Of a stretch of 64,000 nt of DNA, positions 27,453-36,094 are shown in pieces. The DNA is taken from assembly GCA_018672475.1 (NCBI GenBank), contig JABHFS010000163.1:1-64000 (forward strand), read 5' to 3'. This stretch comes from Gemmatimonadota bacterium. GTDB taxonomy: Bacteria; Latescibacterota; UBA2968; UBA8231. Position numbers and translations under genes: made by a program. The notes under the pieces are model-generated. The model made no database searches and had not been told where the DNA came from. It worked only from the letters and a program-made list of their open reading frames with translations. How positions within the stretch are numbered: position 1 is the stretch's first letter; every line of letters starts with the position of its first letter.

Positions 27453-27857
27453 TATGTCCAGCCCCTACTTTCAGTATACTGCGCGCCATCCGTGCTGTAA
27501 AGAACTTCACCTAGCTCTTCTGCCAACATCAACCAACCGCCGATCGCCTGCACCGGTTCAGTAGATCCGGCACAGGTCACCCAAACCGCCAACGCCAGCC
27601 GCCCCTTCAATCTCCGGTGCCGATAAGGTCCGACCGCGCGATACCCCCCTCAGCCCTTTCCATCGCCCCACACCTCATGCTCAAGGGCGACAAATTGCTG
27701 CGGCAACATACGGCCGCGGTTCTCACCTGCCCGTGCCACCGTACTGAGATCGATGCCCACCTGCGCCGTGCCGCTGCTGAATTGGCGCGCAACCCCTTCA
27801 GCGTCGGCTCCAGATACAAAGGCCCCGCGCATACCGCGCACAATAGCCCTAGTACTT
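27451..27857 (-). pseudogene. Roadblock/LC7-like remnant with an in-frame TGA
   Basis: One minus-strand frame runs from just after the HD-domain gene to a stop at 27451-27453. It reads TRAIVRGMRGAFVSGADAEG near the start, the pattern with which bacterial roadblock/LC7 proteins begin (GVRGAFV), and ends with LALAVWVTC... LMLAEELGEVLYSTDGAQY. A TGA after EVWGDGKG interrupts it, and no good start codon with a ribosome site is present. The frame overlaps the HAD terminator. I read it as a decayed gene; roadblock proteins often sit next to small GTPases or sensor genes. Confidence 0.35.
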
Positions 27858-29501
27858 TTATCTGCCGCTCTCCATTCTCCGCATCAGTTCCTGCTCGTAG
27901 TCGGCGAGTATTTTAGTATAGACCTCTTCGCTGATAAAACCGGTAACCTGAAAGCTCAAATTGTTTTTGAAACGGCCTGTAGGAATATACATCCGGCTGT
28001 CTACCCCGGCTTTGCGCTCCCATAAGGCGGGATCTTGGGCCGCCACGAACTCGGCCTTGTCGCGACCGCCGTCGGCGCGGCGCAAAAAGAGCGAGATCAA
28101 GTGCGGGGAATTGCGATCCGGTCCATGATGGATACTACCCGCCTCGAAGTCTGTAACTTCCAAACGCAGCGCCCGTCGCCCTTCCTTGCGATCCTCCAGC
28201 GAAATGGTCAACGAACCGGCCATCCGTACATAGGCACGCCTCGGGGCGATCACCTCAACCTGTGAATTACACAACGTCACCATATAGCGGGCAAAAAGCC
28301 CATCCACCACATAACGAGCCAATTCGCCGATCACCTCGATACGCGATTTGGCGTTGACATTCTGGGTTTGCGTGATATAGCGTTCGGCCAAAGCGACCGG
28401 CACCACCTTGCGCAAATCCTCCTGCGATAGGACGTGCCCCATAAAGTTGCCCGGCCGCATCTCCAGCGCAACATTCGCGTCCTTCGCCGTCTTGTAGAAT
28501 TCCCGCTTAAAGGTGATCTGCTCCGGGTCTTCAGCGTCCTCGACGACCTTGACCACGCCGCAGCGGTCGGCCAATCGGACGATATCCGAATGAAAGAGGA
28601 TGATCTTGACCAACGACGGGGCGTATGTGCGAACCTCCTCCAACTCCCAGATTAACCGCGCCCCCTTGACTTCGTGCCCCTCTTGCAGGAAATACGGCTC
28701 ATTCCACAAACCGCAATCGTGCATAAAACCACCGAGGAAGATCTCCACCAATTCGCGTTCGAATAGTGCCCGCAATTCGACTTGTAATTCTTCCGCCGTA
28801 CGTTCTTCGTTGCCGATCAGTGCACGCAGTTGCTCATCCTCAACGTCGCCGAAATATTCCTCTAAATCGTCCGTTGAGTCCAAAGCCAATTGCGACGCCA
28901 ACTCGGTCGCGAAAGCGGCAACGTTAAGCGAATGGCGCACCGTGCGCTTGTCCAAATTGAACTTGAGGATCAGATCCATCACCAACGTATTGCCGCTTAG
29001 ATATTCCCCGATTGCCTTTTTTACCACCCCGCGAAAAGATTTAAAGCACCCTTCGAATTCCCGCAATCCCGCTTCCGCAGTCCCCTTGCGCAAGTCGGCC
29101 GCGTTGAAGTCCAGCTTACCGACAGCCTTGTAGACCTCTTCGGCTTGTTTGGTGACGGTCTGCGCGTGTTCGACGACTTGCCGCGAATGGTGTTCCGCCC
29201 GCTCCCGTCGACTGCGTCCCGGCGCGACTTCATCCGAACGCAAATCGAGGTCAACAGCCTCGCCACCTTTGGCCTCGCCGCGCAAAAACACCACGTCGAG
29301 GTAGGTAGGGCCTGCGGCGGGATTACGACGATCGAGCCAATTGAGGTGCCGCTCTTCGAGCTCTGTCTTAGCCGCGATATAGACACCACCGCCCGGCCCC
29401 ATCAAATCCTCAGCACTGCAGATGCGATAAGCCTGTTCCTGCTCGCGCACCTCTTGCAGCAAGTGGCGTAACCGCTCAGTACTCATACTTATGGGATCCA
29501 T
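27858..29501 (-). CDS. HD-domain (HD-GYP-like) protein with N-terminal and C-terminal extra domains
   Basis: 547-residue soluble protein. Central residues about 185-350 hold an HD phosphohydrolase fold: RHSLNVAAFATELA, GGFMHDCGLWNEPYFLQEGHEVKGARLIWE and ILFHSD, which matches the order of HD-GYP-type metal ligands although the GYP triplet itself is not seen. The C-terminal part (about 410-540) has SQVEVIAPRRAYVRMAG..., reminiscent of a PilZ-like beta barrel. Turnover of a cyclic dinucleotide is a plausible role. ATG at 29501 has GGGGGT upstream; ATG 29486 is an alternative. Confidence 0.7.
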   Translation of the reverse strand: MDPISMSTERLRHLLQEVREQEQAYRICSAEDLMGPGGGVYIAAKTELEERHLNWLDRRNPAAGPTYLDVVFLRGEAKGGEAVDLDLRSDEVAPGRSRRERAEHHSRQVVEHAQTVTKQAEEVYKAVGKLDFNAADLRKGTAEAGLREFEGCFKSFRGVVKKAIGEYLSGNTLVMDLILKFNLDKRTVRHSLNVAAFATELASQLALDSTDDLEEYFGDVEDEQLRALIGNEERTAEELQVELRALFERELVEIFLGGFMHDCGLWNEPYFLQEGHEVKGARLIWELEEVRTYAPSLVKIILFHSDIVRLADRCGVVKVVEDAEDPEQITFKREFYKTAKDANVALEMRPGNFMGHVLSQEDLRKVVPVALAERYITQTQNVNAKSRIEVIGELARYVVDGLFARYMVTLCNSQVEVIAPRRAYVRMAGSLTISLEDRKEGRRALRLEVTDFEAGSIHHGPDRNSPHLISLFLRRADGGRDKAEFVAAQDPALWERKAGVDSRMYIPTGRFKNNLSFQVTGFISEEVYTKILADYEQELMRRMESGR

Positions 29502-29629
29502 ACCCACACCCCCTTCTCTTCTTCTTACAAACGCCCGATCGGATCAATAGTTGCCCACAATCCCCGTGCACTACTCTCTTTAATACCGGGAATTTCACCG
29601 TTTTCTGCCGTGCGCCAAATCACATGGCC

Positions 29630-31423
29630 CTATCGCCCATCTAGCGCCCGACGCGCCTGTTCCACATTCTCCCTTGCGAGCTGATAACCCGGATCGATTT
29701 CGAGTGCCCGTCGATATTCGCGCAAAGCCGCGACATATTGCCCTTGTAACGCCAATGCGGTACCCAAGCTGTTATAGCCCTCTGCCAGCCCTGGATCGAG
29801 GGCGAGTACACGGCGGAAATACACCATCGCCGAATCCGATCGACCCTGCGCAATAAAGAGTTTGCCCAAGCTAGAAAATGCGCCACTCGACTTCGGGTCC
29901 AAAGCGATGGCCCGACGATAATGCTTTTCCGCCGCCGCCGGATCACCCTGTATTTTTTTAATTTGCCCCAAATTCAGATAGGCATTGGCGTAGTCGGGGT
30001 TTCGCTCCAAGGCTCGAAGATAAAGGTCCGCAGCAGCTTGCCCGTTGCCCTGGGCTTGCAGAACAGAGCCCAGATTATAATAGCCTTCCTCCATCGAAGG
30101 GTTCAATGCCAATACCCGGCGATAGTGCCCGACGGCGGCAGGCAAATCGCCTGCCACTTGCAAGGCCACCCCTAAATTTAGATGGGCGCGGGCGTTTTGC
30201 GGCCGGGCGGAGACCGCGGTCTGCCATATCGAAATAGCACCCGCATAATCAGCACCCCTTCGAATGGTCGTCCATCCCAAAAGCACCGCGAGCAAAACAA
30301 ACAGAACGGCCGCATGCCGCCGGTGCACCTGATAGTGATTGAATATGCGATTGGCACCGACGACGAATGCTGCCACCAATATCACGAGCGGCATATACAT
30401 GCGCCGCTCCGCGCCGACTTCGGTGAGATTGGGTACGAAACTGGACGTGGGTGCCAACAACATAAAGAACGCAATGCCCAGCCACCCCCACCCCGGCCAG
30501 CGCAGAAAAGCGTAACCACTCAAGACCAAAGCCAGCAACACCAGTAAGCCCTGCCACCACACATCGCCCATAGCCAGCGGGAGCGGCAGACCATAATCCA
30601 AGATCAGCGGATGCGGCCAGAACACCCGAGCCATATAATCGACGATGATCGCGCATTGGTTGAGCAAGTATGTCCAGACACTTACCCCTAGGCCATAGCC
30701 GATCGCCGTGCCGTGCGGGCCGACCCACAATCCGCGTAGGAGCACCAACCAGGTAGCGGCCAAGCCGCCGTAAAACCAAACCCGTCGCCGCAGCACCTGA
30801 AAGAGCGAGCCACCGGCCAGCGCGCGGTCGCAAAATAAGACCAGCAAGGGTGCACTGACCATAACCTCCTTCGCCGCCATGCCCAGCCCACAACACAGAA
30901 CGGCCCCCACCAGCCAAAATCGACCACCTTGCAACCCGCGCAAGAATGCGTAGAGCGTCAATAAATAAAAAATGCCCATCAGCGTCGCACTGCGCTGGGA
31001 CACATAATAAACGACTTCACTATTGAGCGGATGCAGCGCCCAAAGGACCGCGCCGCAAAGTGCCAAGCCGTCTGCCTGCCCCGCCAACGCTTCCACCTGC
31101 ACCCAGAGCCTGCGCAATACACCGAAGAGAACCATTGCACAGCAACCGTGCAAAAGCGCGTTGACAAAATGATAGCCCCGAACCTCAAGACCATCGACTC
31201 TATAATTCAATGCTAAAGTCAACGATAACAGAGGGCGGCTGTTAACCTGGGCATGTTCGCCCCCTCCCAGACGCAGCCAGCTTGCGGGCCACAACTGACG
31301 CAGATCCTCGTTCTCTACGATAAAGGGGAAGTCATCGTAAATAAACGGGCCGTCGGCGTGCACAAGATAGACCCCCACCGCTAACACGAAGGGCAACAAA
31401 CATATGAGCTGACGTGCGACCAT
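29630..31423 (-). CDS. TPR protein with GT-C-like membrane domain (TMTC-like)
   Basis: 597 residues. Residues 1 to about 385 contain some ten membrane segments; the first loop GPFIYDDFPFIVEN has the paired acids typical of GT-C protein O-mannosyltransferase-like enzymes. From about residue 400 to the end are six tandem TPR repeats (AHLNLGVALQVAGDLPAAVGHYRRVLALNP and so on). This is the layout of eukaryotic TMTC proteins and bacterial relatives. A role in protein O-glycosylation is inferred. The gene is 24 bases downstream of purU. Confidence 0.78.
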   Translation of the reverse strand: MVARQLICLLPFVLAVGVYLVHADGPFIYDDFPFIVENEDLRQLWPASWLRLGGGEHAQVNSRPLLSLTLALNYRVDGLEVRGYHFVNALLHGCCAMVLFGVLRRLWVQVEALAGQADGLALCGAVLWALHPLNSEVVYYVSQRSATLMGIFYLLTLYAFLRGLQGGRFWLVGAVLCCGLGMAAKEVMVSAPLLVLFCDRALAGGSLFQVLRRRVWFYGGLAATWLVLLRGLWVGPHGTAIGYGLGVSVWTYLLNQCAIIVDYMARVFWPHPLILDYGLPLPLAMGDVWWQGLLVLLALVLSGYAFLRWPGWGWLGIAFFMLLAPTSSFVPNLTEVGAERRMYMPLVILVAAFVVGANRIFNHYQVHRRHAAVLFVLLAVLLGWTTIRRGADYAGAISIWQTAVSARPQNARAHLNLGVALQVAGDLPAAVGHYRRVLALNPSMEEGYYNLGSVLQAQGNGQAAADLYLRALERNPDYANAYLNLGQIKKIQGDPAAAEKHYRRAIALDPKSSGAFSSLGKLFIAQGRSDSAMVYFRRVLALDPGLAEGYNSLGTALALQGQYVAALREYRRALEIDPGYQLARENVEQARRALDGR

Positions 31424-31447
31424 AGGCGCGGCCGAAGCCCTTTCGAT

Positions 31448-32299
31448 TTAGTCGAAGATAATCGTCTTGTTGCCCGTCACCACCACCCGGTCGTCAAAGA
31501 CCAGGCCCAAAGCACGGGCCAAGGTAATCTTCTCGACGTCGCGACCGGCCCGCGCCATATCCCGGGCGCTTTGGGTATGATCCACGGGGATGACGTCCTG
31601 GGCGATGATCGGCCCATCGTCCAAATCGTCAGTGACAAAATGCGCGGTGGCGCCGATGGTCTTCACCCCTCGTTCGAATGCTTGCTTGTAGGGGTTTGCG
31701 CCGATAAAAGCCGGCAGGAAGGAATGGTGGATATTGATAATCTTACTGGGGAACGATTCGATGAACTGCGCACTCAAAATTCGCATATATTTGGCCAAGA
31801 CCAGATAATCTATCGGATACTGCCTGACCACTGCCAACACCTCGCGCTCATGTGTCTGGCGGTCCTTTTTGGTGTGCGGCACGAAGTGAAAGGGCAGGTC
31901 AAATTTGCGCACCAAGTCACCGAGTACTTCGTGGTTACTGACGACGGCGAGAATGCGCGCATTGAGGTCTCCATAAGCGTGGCGGACCAGCAAGTCGCCC
32001 AGGCAATGATGTTCCTTGGTGACCAACACCACCACGTCTTTGGGCCGGGGTGGATAGAATCGCATCCACGTCGTGCCCTGCTCGTTTCCCAAACCCGCCA
32101 ACTCTTTGCGGACTTGGTCGTAGTCGCACTCCCCTGCAAACTCGGTGCGCATATAAAACCGCCCATTCTCGCGATCAACGAACTCGCCATTGCGGACGAT
32201 ATTGAGGCCCTGCTTATAGAGCGCCCCGGTGATAAGGTGAACCAGCCCGGTACGATCCGGGCAACCGACCAATAACAAATGTTGTTTCATTTGCTCCAT
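31448..32299 (-). CDS. purU: Formyltetrahydrofolate deformylase
   Basis: 283-residue enzyme hydrolysing 10-formyl-THF to THF and formate. N-terminal ACT domain (LLLVGCPDRTGLVHLITGALYKQGLNIV) and a GART-like catalytic domain with SNHEVLGDLV, IINIHHSFLPAFIGANPY and TAHFVTDDLDDGPIIAQ carrying the Asn-His-Asp catalytic triad. ATG at 32299 follows the upstream stop by one base; an ATG at 32290 is also possible. Together with folD in the window it belongs to one-carbon balance. Confidence 0.92.
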   Translation of the reverse strand: MEQMKQHLLLVGCPDRTGLVHLITGALYKQGLNIVRNGEFVDRENGRFYMRTEFAGECDYDQVRKELAGLGNEQGTTWMRFYPPRPKDVVVLVTKEHHCLGDLLVRHAYGDLNARILAVVSNHEVLGDLVRKFDLPFHFVPHTKKDRQTHEREVLAVVRQYPIDYLVLAKYMRILSAQFIESFPSKIINIHHSFLPAFIGANPYKQAFERGVKTIGATAHFVTDDLDDGPIIAQDVIPVDHTQSARDMARAGRDVEKITLARALGLVFDDRVVVTGNKTIIFD

Positions 32300-32300
32300 T

Positions 32301-32702
32301 TTATTCGCTATAGCCCATAACAACCAGAATACAGGATCCGTCAGCGATGACCGACAGCCCCGCCGTTTCGGCCCGCTGTATCGCATTGGGACTCTCGGCC
32401 CCAGGTTGCATCCACACGTGCCCGATACCAAGGGCGACAGCTTGCGCAACAATCGTTTCGCTTATATACGACGGAGTAATAATAGATAGCCCGTGCACCG
32501 GCTCGGGCAATGCGTCGAGAGCGGCATAAGCCGTTAGGCCTTCAATTTGTGCGGCGTGCGGATTAACCGGAAAAACCCGGCGCTGGTGCTGCATATAACA
32601 ACGCAGAACTTTGTTGCCGTATTTGTCGCGATCTTGCGAAGCACCGACAACCGCATGCGGCCCCCGAGAAAAAAAAGCGGCAATTTTCTCTTGGCTTCCC
32701 AT
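32301..32702 (-). CDS. CoA-binding domain protein, YccU-like
   Basis: 133-residue single Rossmann domain of the CoA_binding type: AVVGASQDRDKYGNKVLRCYMQHQ, VFPVNPHAAQIEGLTAYAALDALP and GHVWMQPGAESPNAIQRAETAG. Small stand-alone versions of this domain are common, with no settled reaction. Its ATG is three bases after the gamma-glutamyltransferase stop and its stop almost touches purU, so the three are cotranscribed. Confidence 0.82.
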   Translation of the reverse strand: MGSQEKIAAFFSRGPHAVVGASQDRDKYGNKVLRCYMQHQRRVFPVNPHAAQIEGLTAYAALDALPEPVHGLSIITPSYISETIVAQAVALGIGHVWMQPGAESPNAIQRAETAGLSVIADGSCILVVMGYSE

Positions 32703-32704
32703 AC

Positions 32705-34291
32705 CTAGAAGCCTACCGCCTGCCCCTCCTTACGCGGCTCCGAGGCGGCGCAATAACCATCCGCCAAACGATGTATCAGCTGTGCTCCACCGAACATCGG
32801 ATCGCGCGGCATCCGCTGCAATTGATGGCCGCGGCTTGCGAGTTCGTCGAGCGTCGCGGAGGGGAAATCTGTTTCAATCGCCACTGCGCGGCCCTGCAAT
32901 ATCTGGAACCGCGGCGCGTCGGCCGCCGCCTGCGGATTCTGGTCATAGTCGACCAGACGCACTACCATCTGCACGTGCCCCTGGGCCTGCATCCGTCCAC
33001 CCATCAAACCAAAGCTCATCACCGGCTCGCCGCCCCTAGTCAGAAAGGCGGGAATAATCGTTTGGAAAGGCCGCTTGTGCGGGCCGACCTGATTGGGATG
33101 GCCCTCCTGCAAGACAAAACCCGAGCCCCTATTCTGCAAGCTGATACCGGTTTCCGGCACCACGATACCCGAGCCAAACCCCATATAGTTGGATTGGATA
33201 AACGACACCATCATGCCATTGGCGTCAGCCGCCGTCAGATAGACCGTGCCGCCTTTGGCCGGAACGCCGTGTCCTGGATCTCCCGCCGCACTCAGATCGA
33301 TCTGGTCTGCGCGATCGGAGAGATAGCTTGGATCGAGCAACTGCTCCACCGTCGCGTCCATCGTCTCGGGATCGGCGATATAGCGATAGGCGTCGACCAG
33401 CGCCAATTTCATCGCCTCGATCTGCAGATGCAAGGAATCCACCGAATCCACTGGATAAGAAGACAGTCCTTTGTTGCGCAGAATCCCGAGAGCGATAAGC
33501 GCGGCGAGCCCCTGGCCATTCGGTGGTATTTCATGCAGCGTGTATTCGCCGTAGTCCTGACTCACCGTGCCAACCCAGTCGCATTGATGTGCGGCGAGAT
33601 CCTCTACCCGCAACTGCCCCCCATGCGCCACCGCGTCGGCGGCCATGCGCTCAGCCAAATCACCCCGGTAGAAAGCAGCCCCTGCCGTCTCCGCAATTTG
33701 CTGCAAGGTCTGCGCCTGCGCTGGACAAGCGAACTTCTCGCCCGTCTGCGGCGTCTGTCCCCCAGGCATAAAAGTCTCAGCAAAACCCGCGTATTCGCCC
33801 AGGACCTGCGCCTGAGAAGCCCATGAATTCGCCGTGACCGGACCAACCAGATACCCGTCGCGCGCATAGCGGATGCCCGGCTCGAAAAGCTCGGCAAAAG
33901 CCAATTTGCCAAAGCGCTCGGAAAGCTCAACCCAGGCCGATACGCACCCTGGCACCGTCACCGTATCCCAACCCCGCTCCGGCATGCACTCGCGACCGGA
34001 AAAATACTTCGGCGTCCACGCCTCCGGCGATCTTCCGGAGGCGTTGAGCCCGTGCAATTGCTGCCCATCCCAAAGAATGCAAAAGGCGTCCGATCCGATG
34101 CCATTGCTGGTCGGCTCGACGACCGTCAATGCAATCGCGGCGGCCAACGCAGCGTCGACGGCATTGCCACCCTTGTAGAGCATCTGTAAACCCGCCTGAG
34201 CCGCCAATGGCTGGGAGGTGGCAACCACATTCTCAGCCAATACCGGCATACGCCGGGAGGCATAGGGGAAATCCCAATTGAAATCGGCCAT
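32705..34291 (-). CDS. Gamma-glutamyltransferase family protein
   Basis: 528-residue Ntn-hydrolase precursor. N-terminal GGNAVDAALAAAIALTVVEPTSNGIGSDAF is the family signature; the autoprocessing threonine is in KGGTVYLTAADANGMMVSFIQSN and the oxyanion region in NRGSGFVL. There is no signal peptide, so it may act in the cytoplasm, unlike secreted GGTs. The ATG overlaps the upstream dioxygenase stop (TAATG). Such proteins hydrolyse gamma-glutamyl amides or cephalosporin-like acyls; the substrate here is unknown. Confidence 0.88.
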   Translation of the reverse strand: MADFNWDFPYASRRMPVLAENVVATSQPLAAQAGLQMLYKGGNAVDAALAAAIALTVVEPTSNGIGSDAFCILWDGQQLHGLNASGRSPEAWTPKYFSGRECMPERGWDTVTVPGCVSAWVELSERFGKLAFAELFEPGIRYARDGYLVGPVTANSWASQAQVLGEYAGFAETFMPGGQTPQTGEKFACPAQAQTLQQIAETAGAAFYRGDLAERMAADAVAHGGQLRVEDLAAHQCDWVGTVSQDYGEYTLHEIPPNGQGLAALIALGILRNKGLSSYPVDSVDSLHLQIEAMKLALVDAYRYIADPETMDATVEQLLDPSYLSDRADQIDLSAAGDPGHGVPAKGGTVYLTAADANGMMVSFIQSNYMGFGSGIVVPETGISLQNRGSGFVLQEGHPNQVGPHKRPFQTIIPAFLTRGGEPVMSFGLMGGRMQAQGHVQMVVRLVDYDQNPQAAADAPRFQILQGRAVAIETDFPSATLDELASRGHQLQRMPRDPMFGGAQLIHRLADGYCAASEPRKEGQAVGF

Positions 34292-35157
34292 TAATTCGCA
34301 GTAACTTTGATATTGGAACCGGGCAATATTTCCTGCATCGAATAAATAGAACCGCCAGGATTGTGTTTGGCAGGCGGCAACGGCATGCGCACCGGCGCAT
34401 TTGAGCAGCGAATATCCTGGCTGGGCTCGCCACGCACAAAGGTCTTGCCGAAGGCCTCCCAATCACCGGAACCCAACGGCCAGGCATCTCCCGCGCAATA
34501 CTGCAGGAGCAATAGCCGGCGCGGGTTGGGCGAGGTATTGGGCAGCGAGCCGTGCAGCGCACGCACGTGGTGGATCGAAATGCCACCGGCCTTGAGCTCG
34601 ATCTTCTCCGCCGTTGAATCGTCAAAATTCAGGTCGGTCACCGCTCCGGCGAAATGCCCTTCAAAATGGTGGTCGAGAACCGGCCCCTTGTGCGATCCCG
34701 GTATGACCAGCAAACAACCGTTTTCTTCGTTCATATCGTCTATGCAAATGCCCACCGCGAGCAAATCGTCGTTGCTATGCGGATAAAAAGACCAATCCTG
34801 GTGCCACTCGACTGGGCTGCCAAAACCACCCGATTTCATATTGAGCTTATCGCCATTGTAGCGAATCCGCTCGCCGATCAATTGCGCGACTATCTCCAGA
34901 ATGCGCGGATGGTGCAACATGCCCTTGTACACCTCGTGCTGTATAACAGGACTTTTGAGCCGGCGCAATTTCGGCGCACCAACGGTATGCCCAGGTTCGA
35001 CATCGTAAAGATCATCGCTCTGCACTACCGCCCGCGACTTTTCGACAAACTCGTCGGTCGTCCGCTGCAAGGCTTCGACTTCTTCCGCATTCAATACGCC
35101 GTCGACACCCAAATAACCTTTCTCGCGGTAAGTATCGATCTGTTCTTGAGTCAGCAT
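34291..35157 (-). CDS. Phytanoyl-CoA dioxygenase (PhyH) family protein
   Basis: 288-residue Fe(II)/2-oxoglutarate oxygenase. The metal triad is present as WHQDWSFYP (HxD) and HHVRALHGS (distal His), with the 2-oxoglutarate arginine in NPRRLLLLQY. Also typical are the central NGCLLVIPGSHKGP and the N-terminal helix YREKGYLGVDGVL. It is preceded by a second PhyH-like gene 13 bases upstream and coupled to the gamma-glutamyltransferase gene. Substrate unknown; bacterial family members hydroxylate diverse small molecules. Confidence 0.9.
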   Translation of the reverse strand: MLTQEQIDTYREKGYLGVDGVLNAEEVEALQRTTDEFVEKSRAVVQSDDLYDVEPGHTVGAPKLRRLKSPVIQHEVYKGMLHHPRILEIVAQLIGERIRYNGDKLNMKSGGFGSPVEWHQDWSFYPHSNDDLLAVGICIDDMNEENGCLLVIPGSHKGPVLDHHFEGHFAGAVTDLNFDDSTAEKIELKAGGISIHHVRALHGSLPNTSPNPRRLLLLQYCAGDAWPLGSGDWEAFGKTFVRGEPSQDIRCSNAPVRMPLPPAKHNPGGSIYSMQEILPGSNIKVTAN

Positions 35158-35170
35158 ATTTATTTCTCCG

Positions 35171-35914
35171 TTATTTTAGCTTTAAAAGTTCGACCTGTTC
35201 TTCAGGCAATGCGCGATAAATATCATCGCTAAAATGTAGATGCTGGCCGCCCCAATCCGGCATATATCCTATGCTGTAACAATAATATAGGCTCCTGCGC
35301 GGGCGACCGGAAGTATTGACCAATGACCCGTGTGTCAGCGCCTCGGTAAATATAATCGCGTCGCCTGCTTCCGCTTCGACGCCCTTTAATGCTGGGTTTT
35401 CATCTGGATGATTTCCCCAGGGACGGGGAAAGTTGCTCTTGTGCGCCCCAGGCACCACGGCAAAACAACCGTCTTCTTCCGCACAATCCAAAAGCGGAAA
35501 AACCGCCTTGGTCAAGGTCGAGACCATCTGGCCATTGCGACAGTGATATTGGCACTTGGAAATGATCGGCGTCCCATGCATATGCAAACCGGTAAAACCA
35601 CCGCCCCAGCGATATATAGTATAGGTGTGGTTGAGCCGATAAGGGCCACCCGTAACTTCGGCAATAACATCCAAGACCTCGGGAATGTCGATCAATGCGC
35701 GGAAAATTTCGTCACCCTCAAGAATATTTGAGATATACAGATTTTTTTCTGTGCGCAGATCTCCCAGACGAAGCGGCGGCGGATAAGCGCCCTCATCCAT
35801 CGTCTCAAAACGATCCAACACCTTATTGCAAGCGCGCACTACTTCGTCCGCTACCACATTTTTGAGCGTGATATAGCCCTGCAAGTCGAAAGTATATTTC
35901 TGCACAGCATCCAT
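35171..35914 (-). CDS. PhyH-like protein lacking the usual HxD motif
   Basis: 247-residue double-stranded beta-helix protein of the same superfamily as its neighbour. It keeps FAVVPGAHKSNFPRPW, the distal GSLVNTSGRPRRSLYYCY and the central ALTHGS, but the place of the first metal ligand pair reads GLHMHGTPI: a histidine without the aspartate two residues later. Related uncultured-bacteria proteins have a similar LHxxGTP segment, so this may be a subfamily with altered metal binding rather than a broken enzyme. It ends 13 bases before the next PhyH gene. Confidence 0.8.
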   Translation of the reverse strand: MDAVQKYTFDLQGYITLKNVVADEVVRACNKVLDRFETMDEGAYPPPLRLGDLRTEKNLYISNILEGDEIFRALIDIPEVLDVIAEVTGGPYRLNHTYTIYRWGGGFTGLHMHGTPIISKCQYHCRNGQMVSTLTKAVFPLLDCAEEDGCFAVVPGAHKSNFPRPWGNHPDENPALKGVEAEAGDAIIFTEALTHGSLVNTSGRPRRSLYYCYSIGYMPDWGGQHLHFSDDIYRALPEEQVELLKLK

Positions 35915-35975
35915 ATTCGTTTCCTCCTATGCCTTTCATTCTGGGTCTGCGATCGATAAACCCAACGCGACCTAT

Positions 35976-36080
35976 CTAAGATAGCAATACCGCACCAGCA
36001 TTATCGGGATAACGCAGATGTACACTGCCCTTGGGGCGGTCGATCCGCACGGTGCTGGATTCGAGTAACACATCGACCAT
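35976..36080 (-). pseudogene. N-terminal remnant of an inorganic-pyrophosphatase-like gene
   Basis: A 34-residue frame reads MVDVLLESSTVRIDRPKGSVHLRYPDN before a stop. The core VRIDRPKGSxHxRYPD is the start of pyrophosphatase-like proteins, which normally continue with YPLDYGY. Everything after that is missing. Coding-like sequence extends a little upstream in the same frame (VKDVSSFSE). It lies just after the alginate-lyase-like gene. Confidence 0.4.
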
Positions 36081-36094
36081 TTCCGAAAAAGAGC

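Noticed and set aside
27640-27670. Selenocysteine read-through of the TGA in the roadblock-like frame
   Set aside because: No good start codon, no SECIS-like hairpin seen, and the frame runs into a terminator; decay is simpler.
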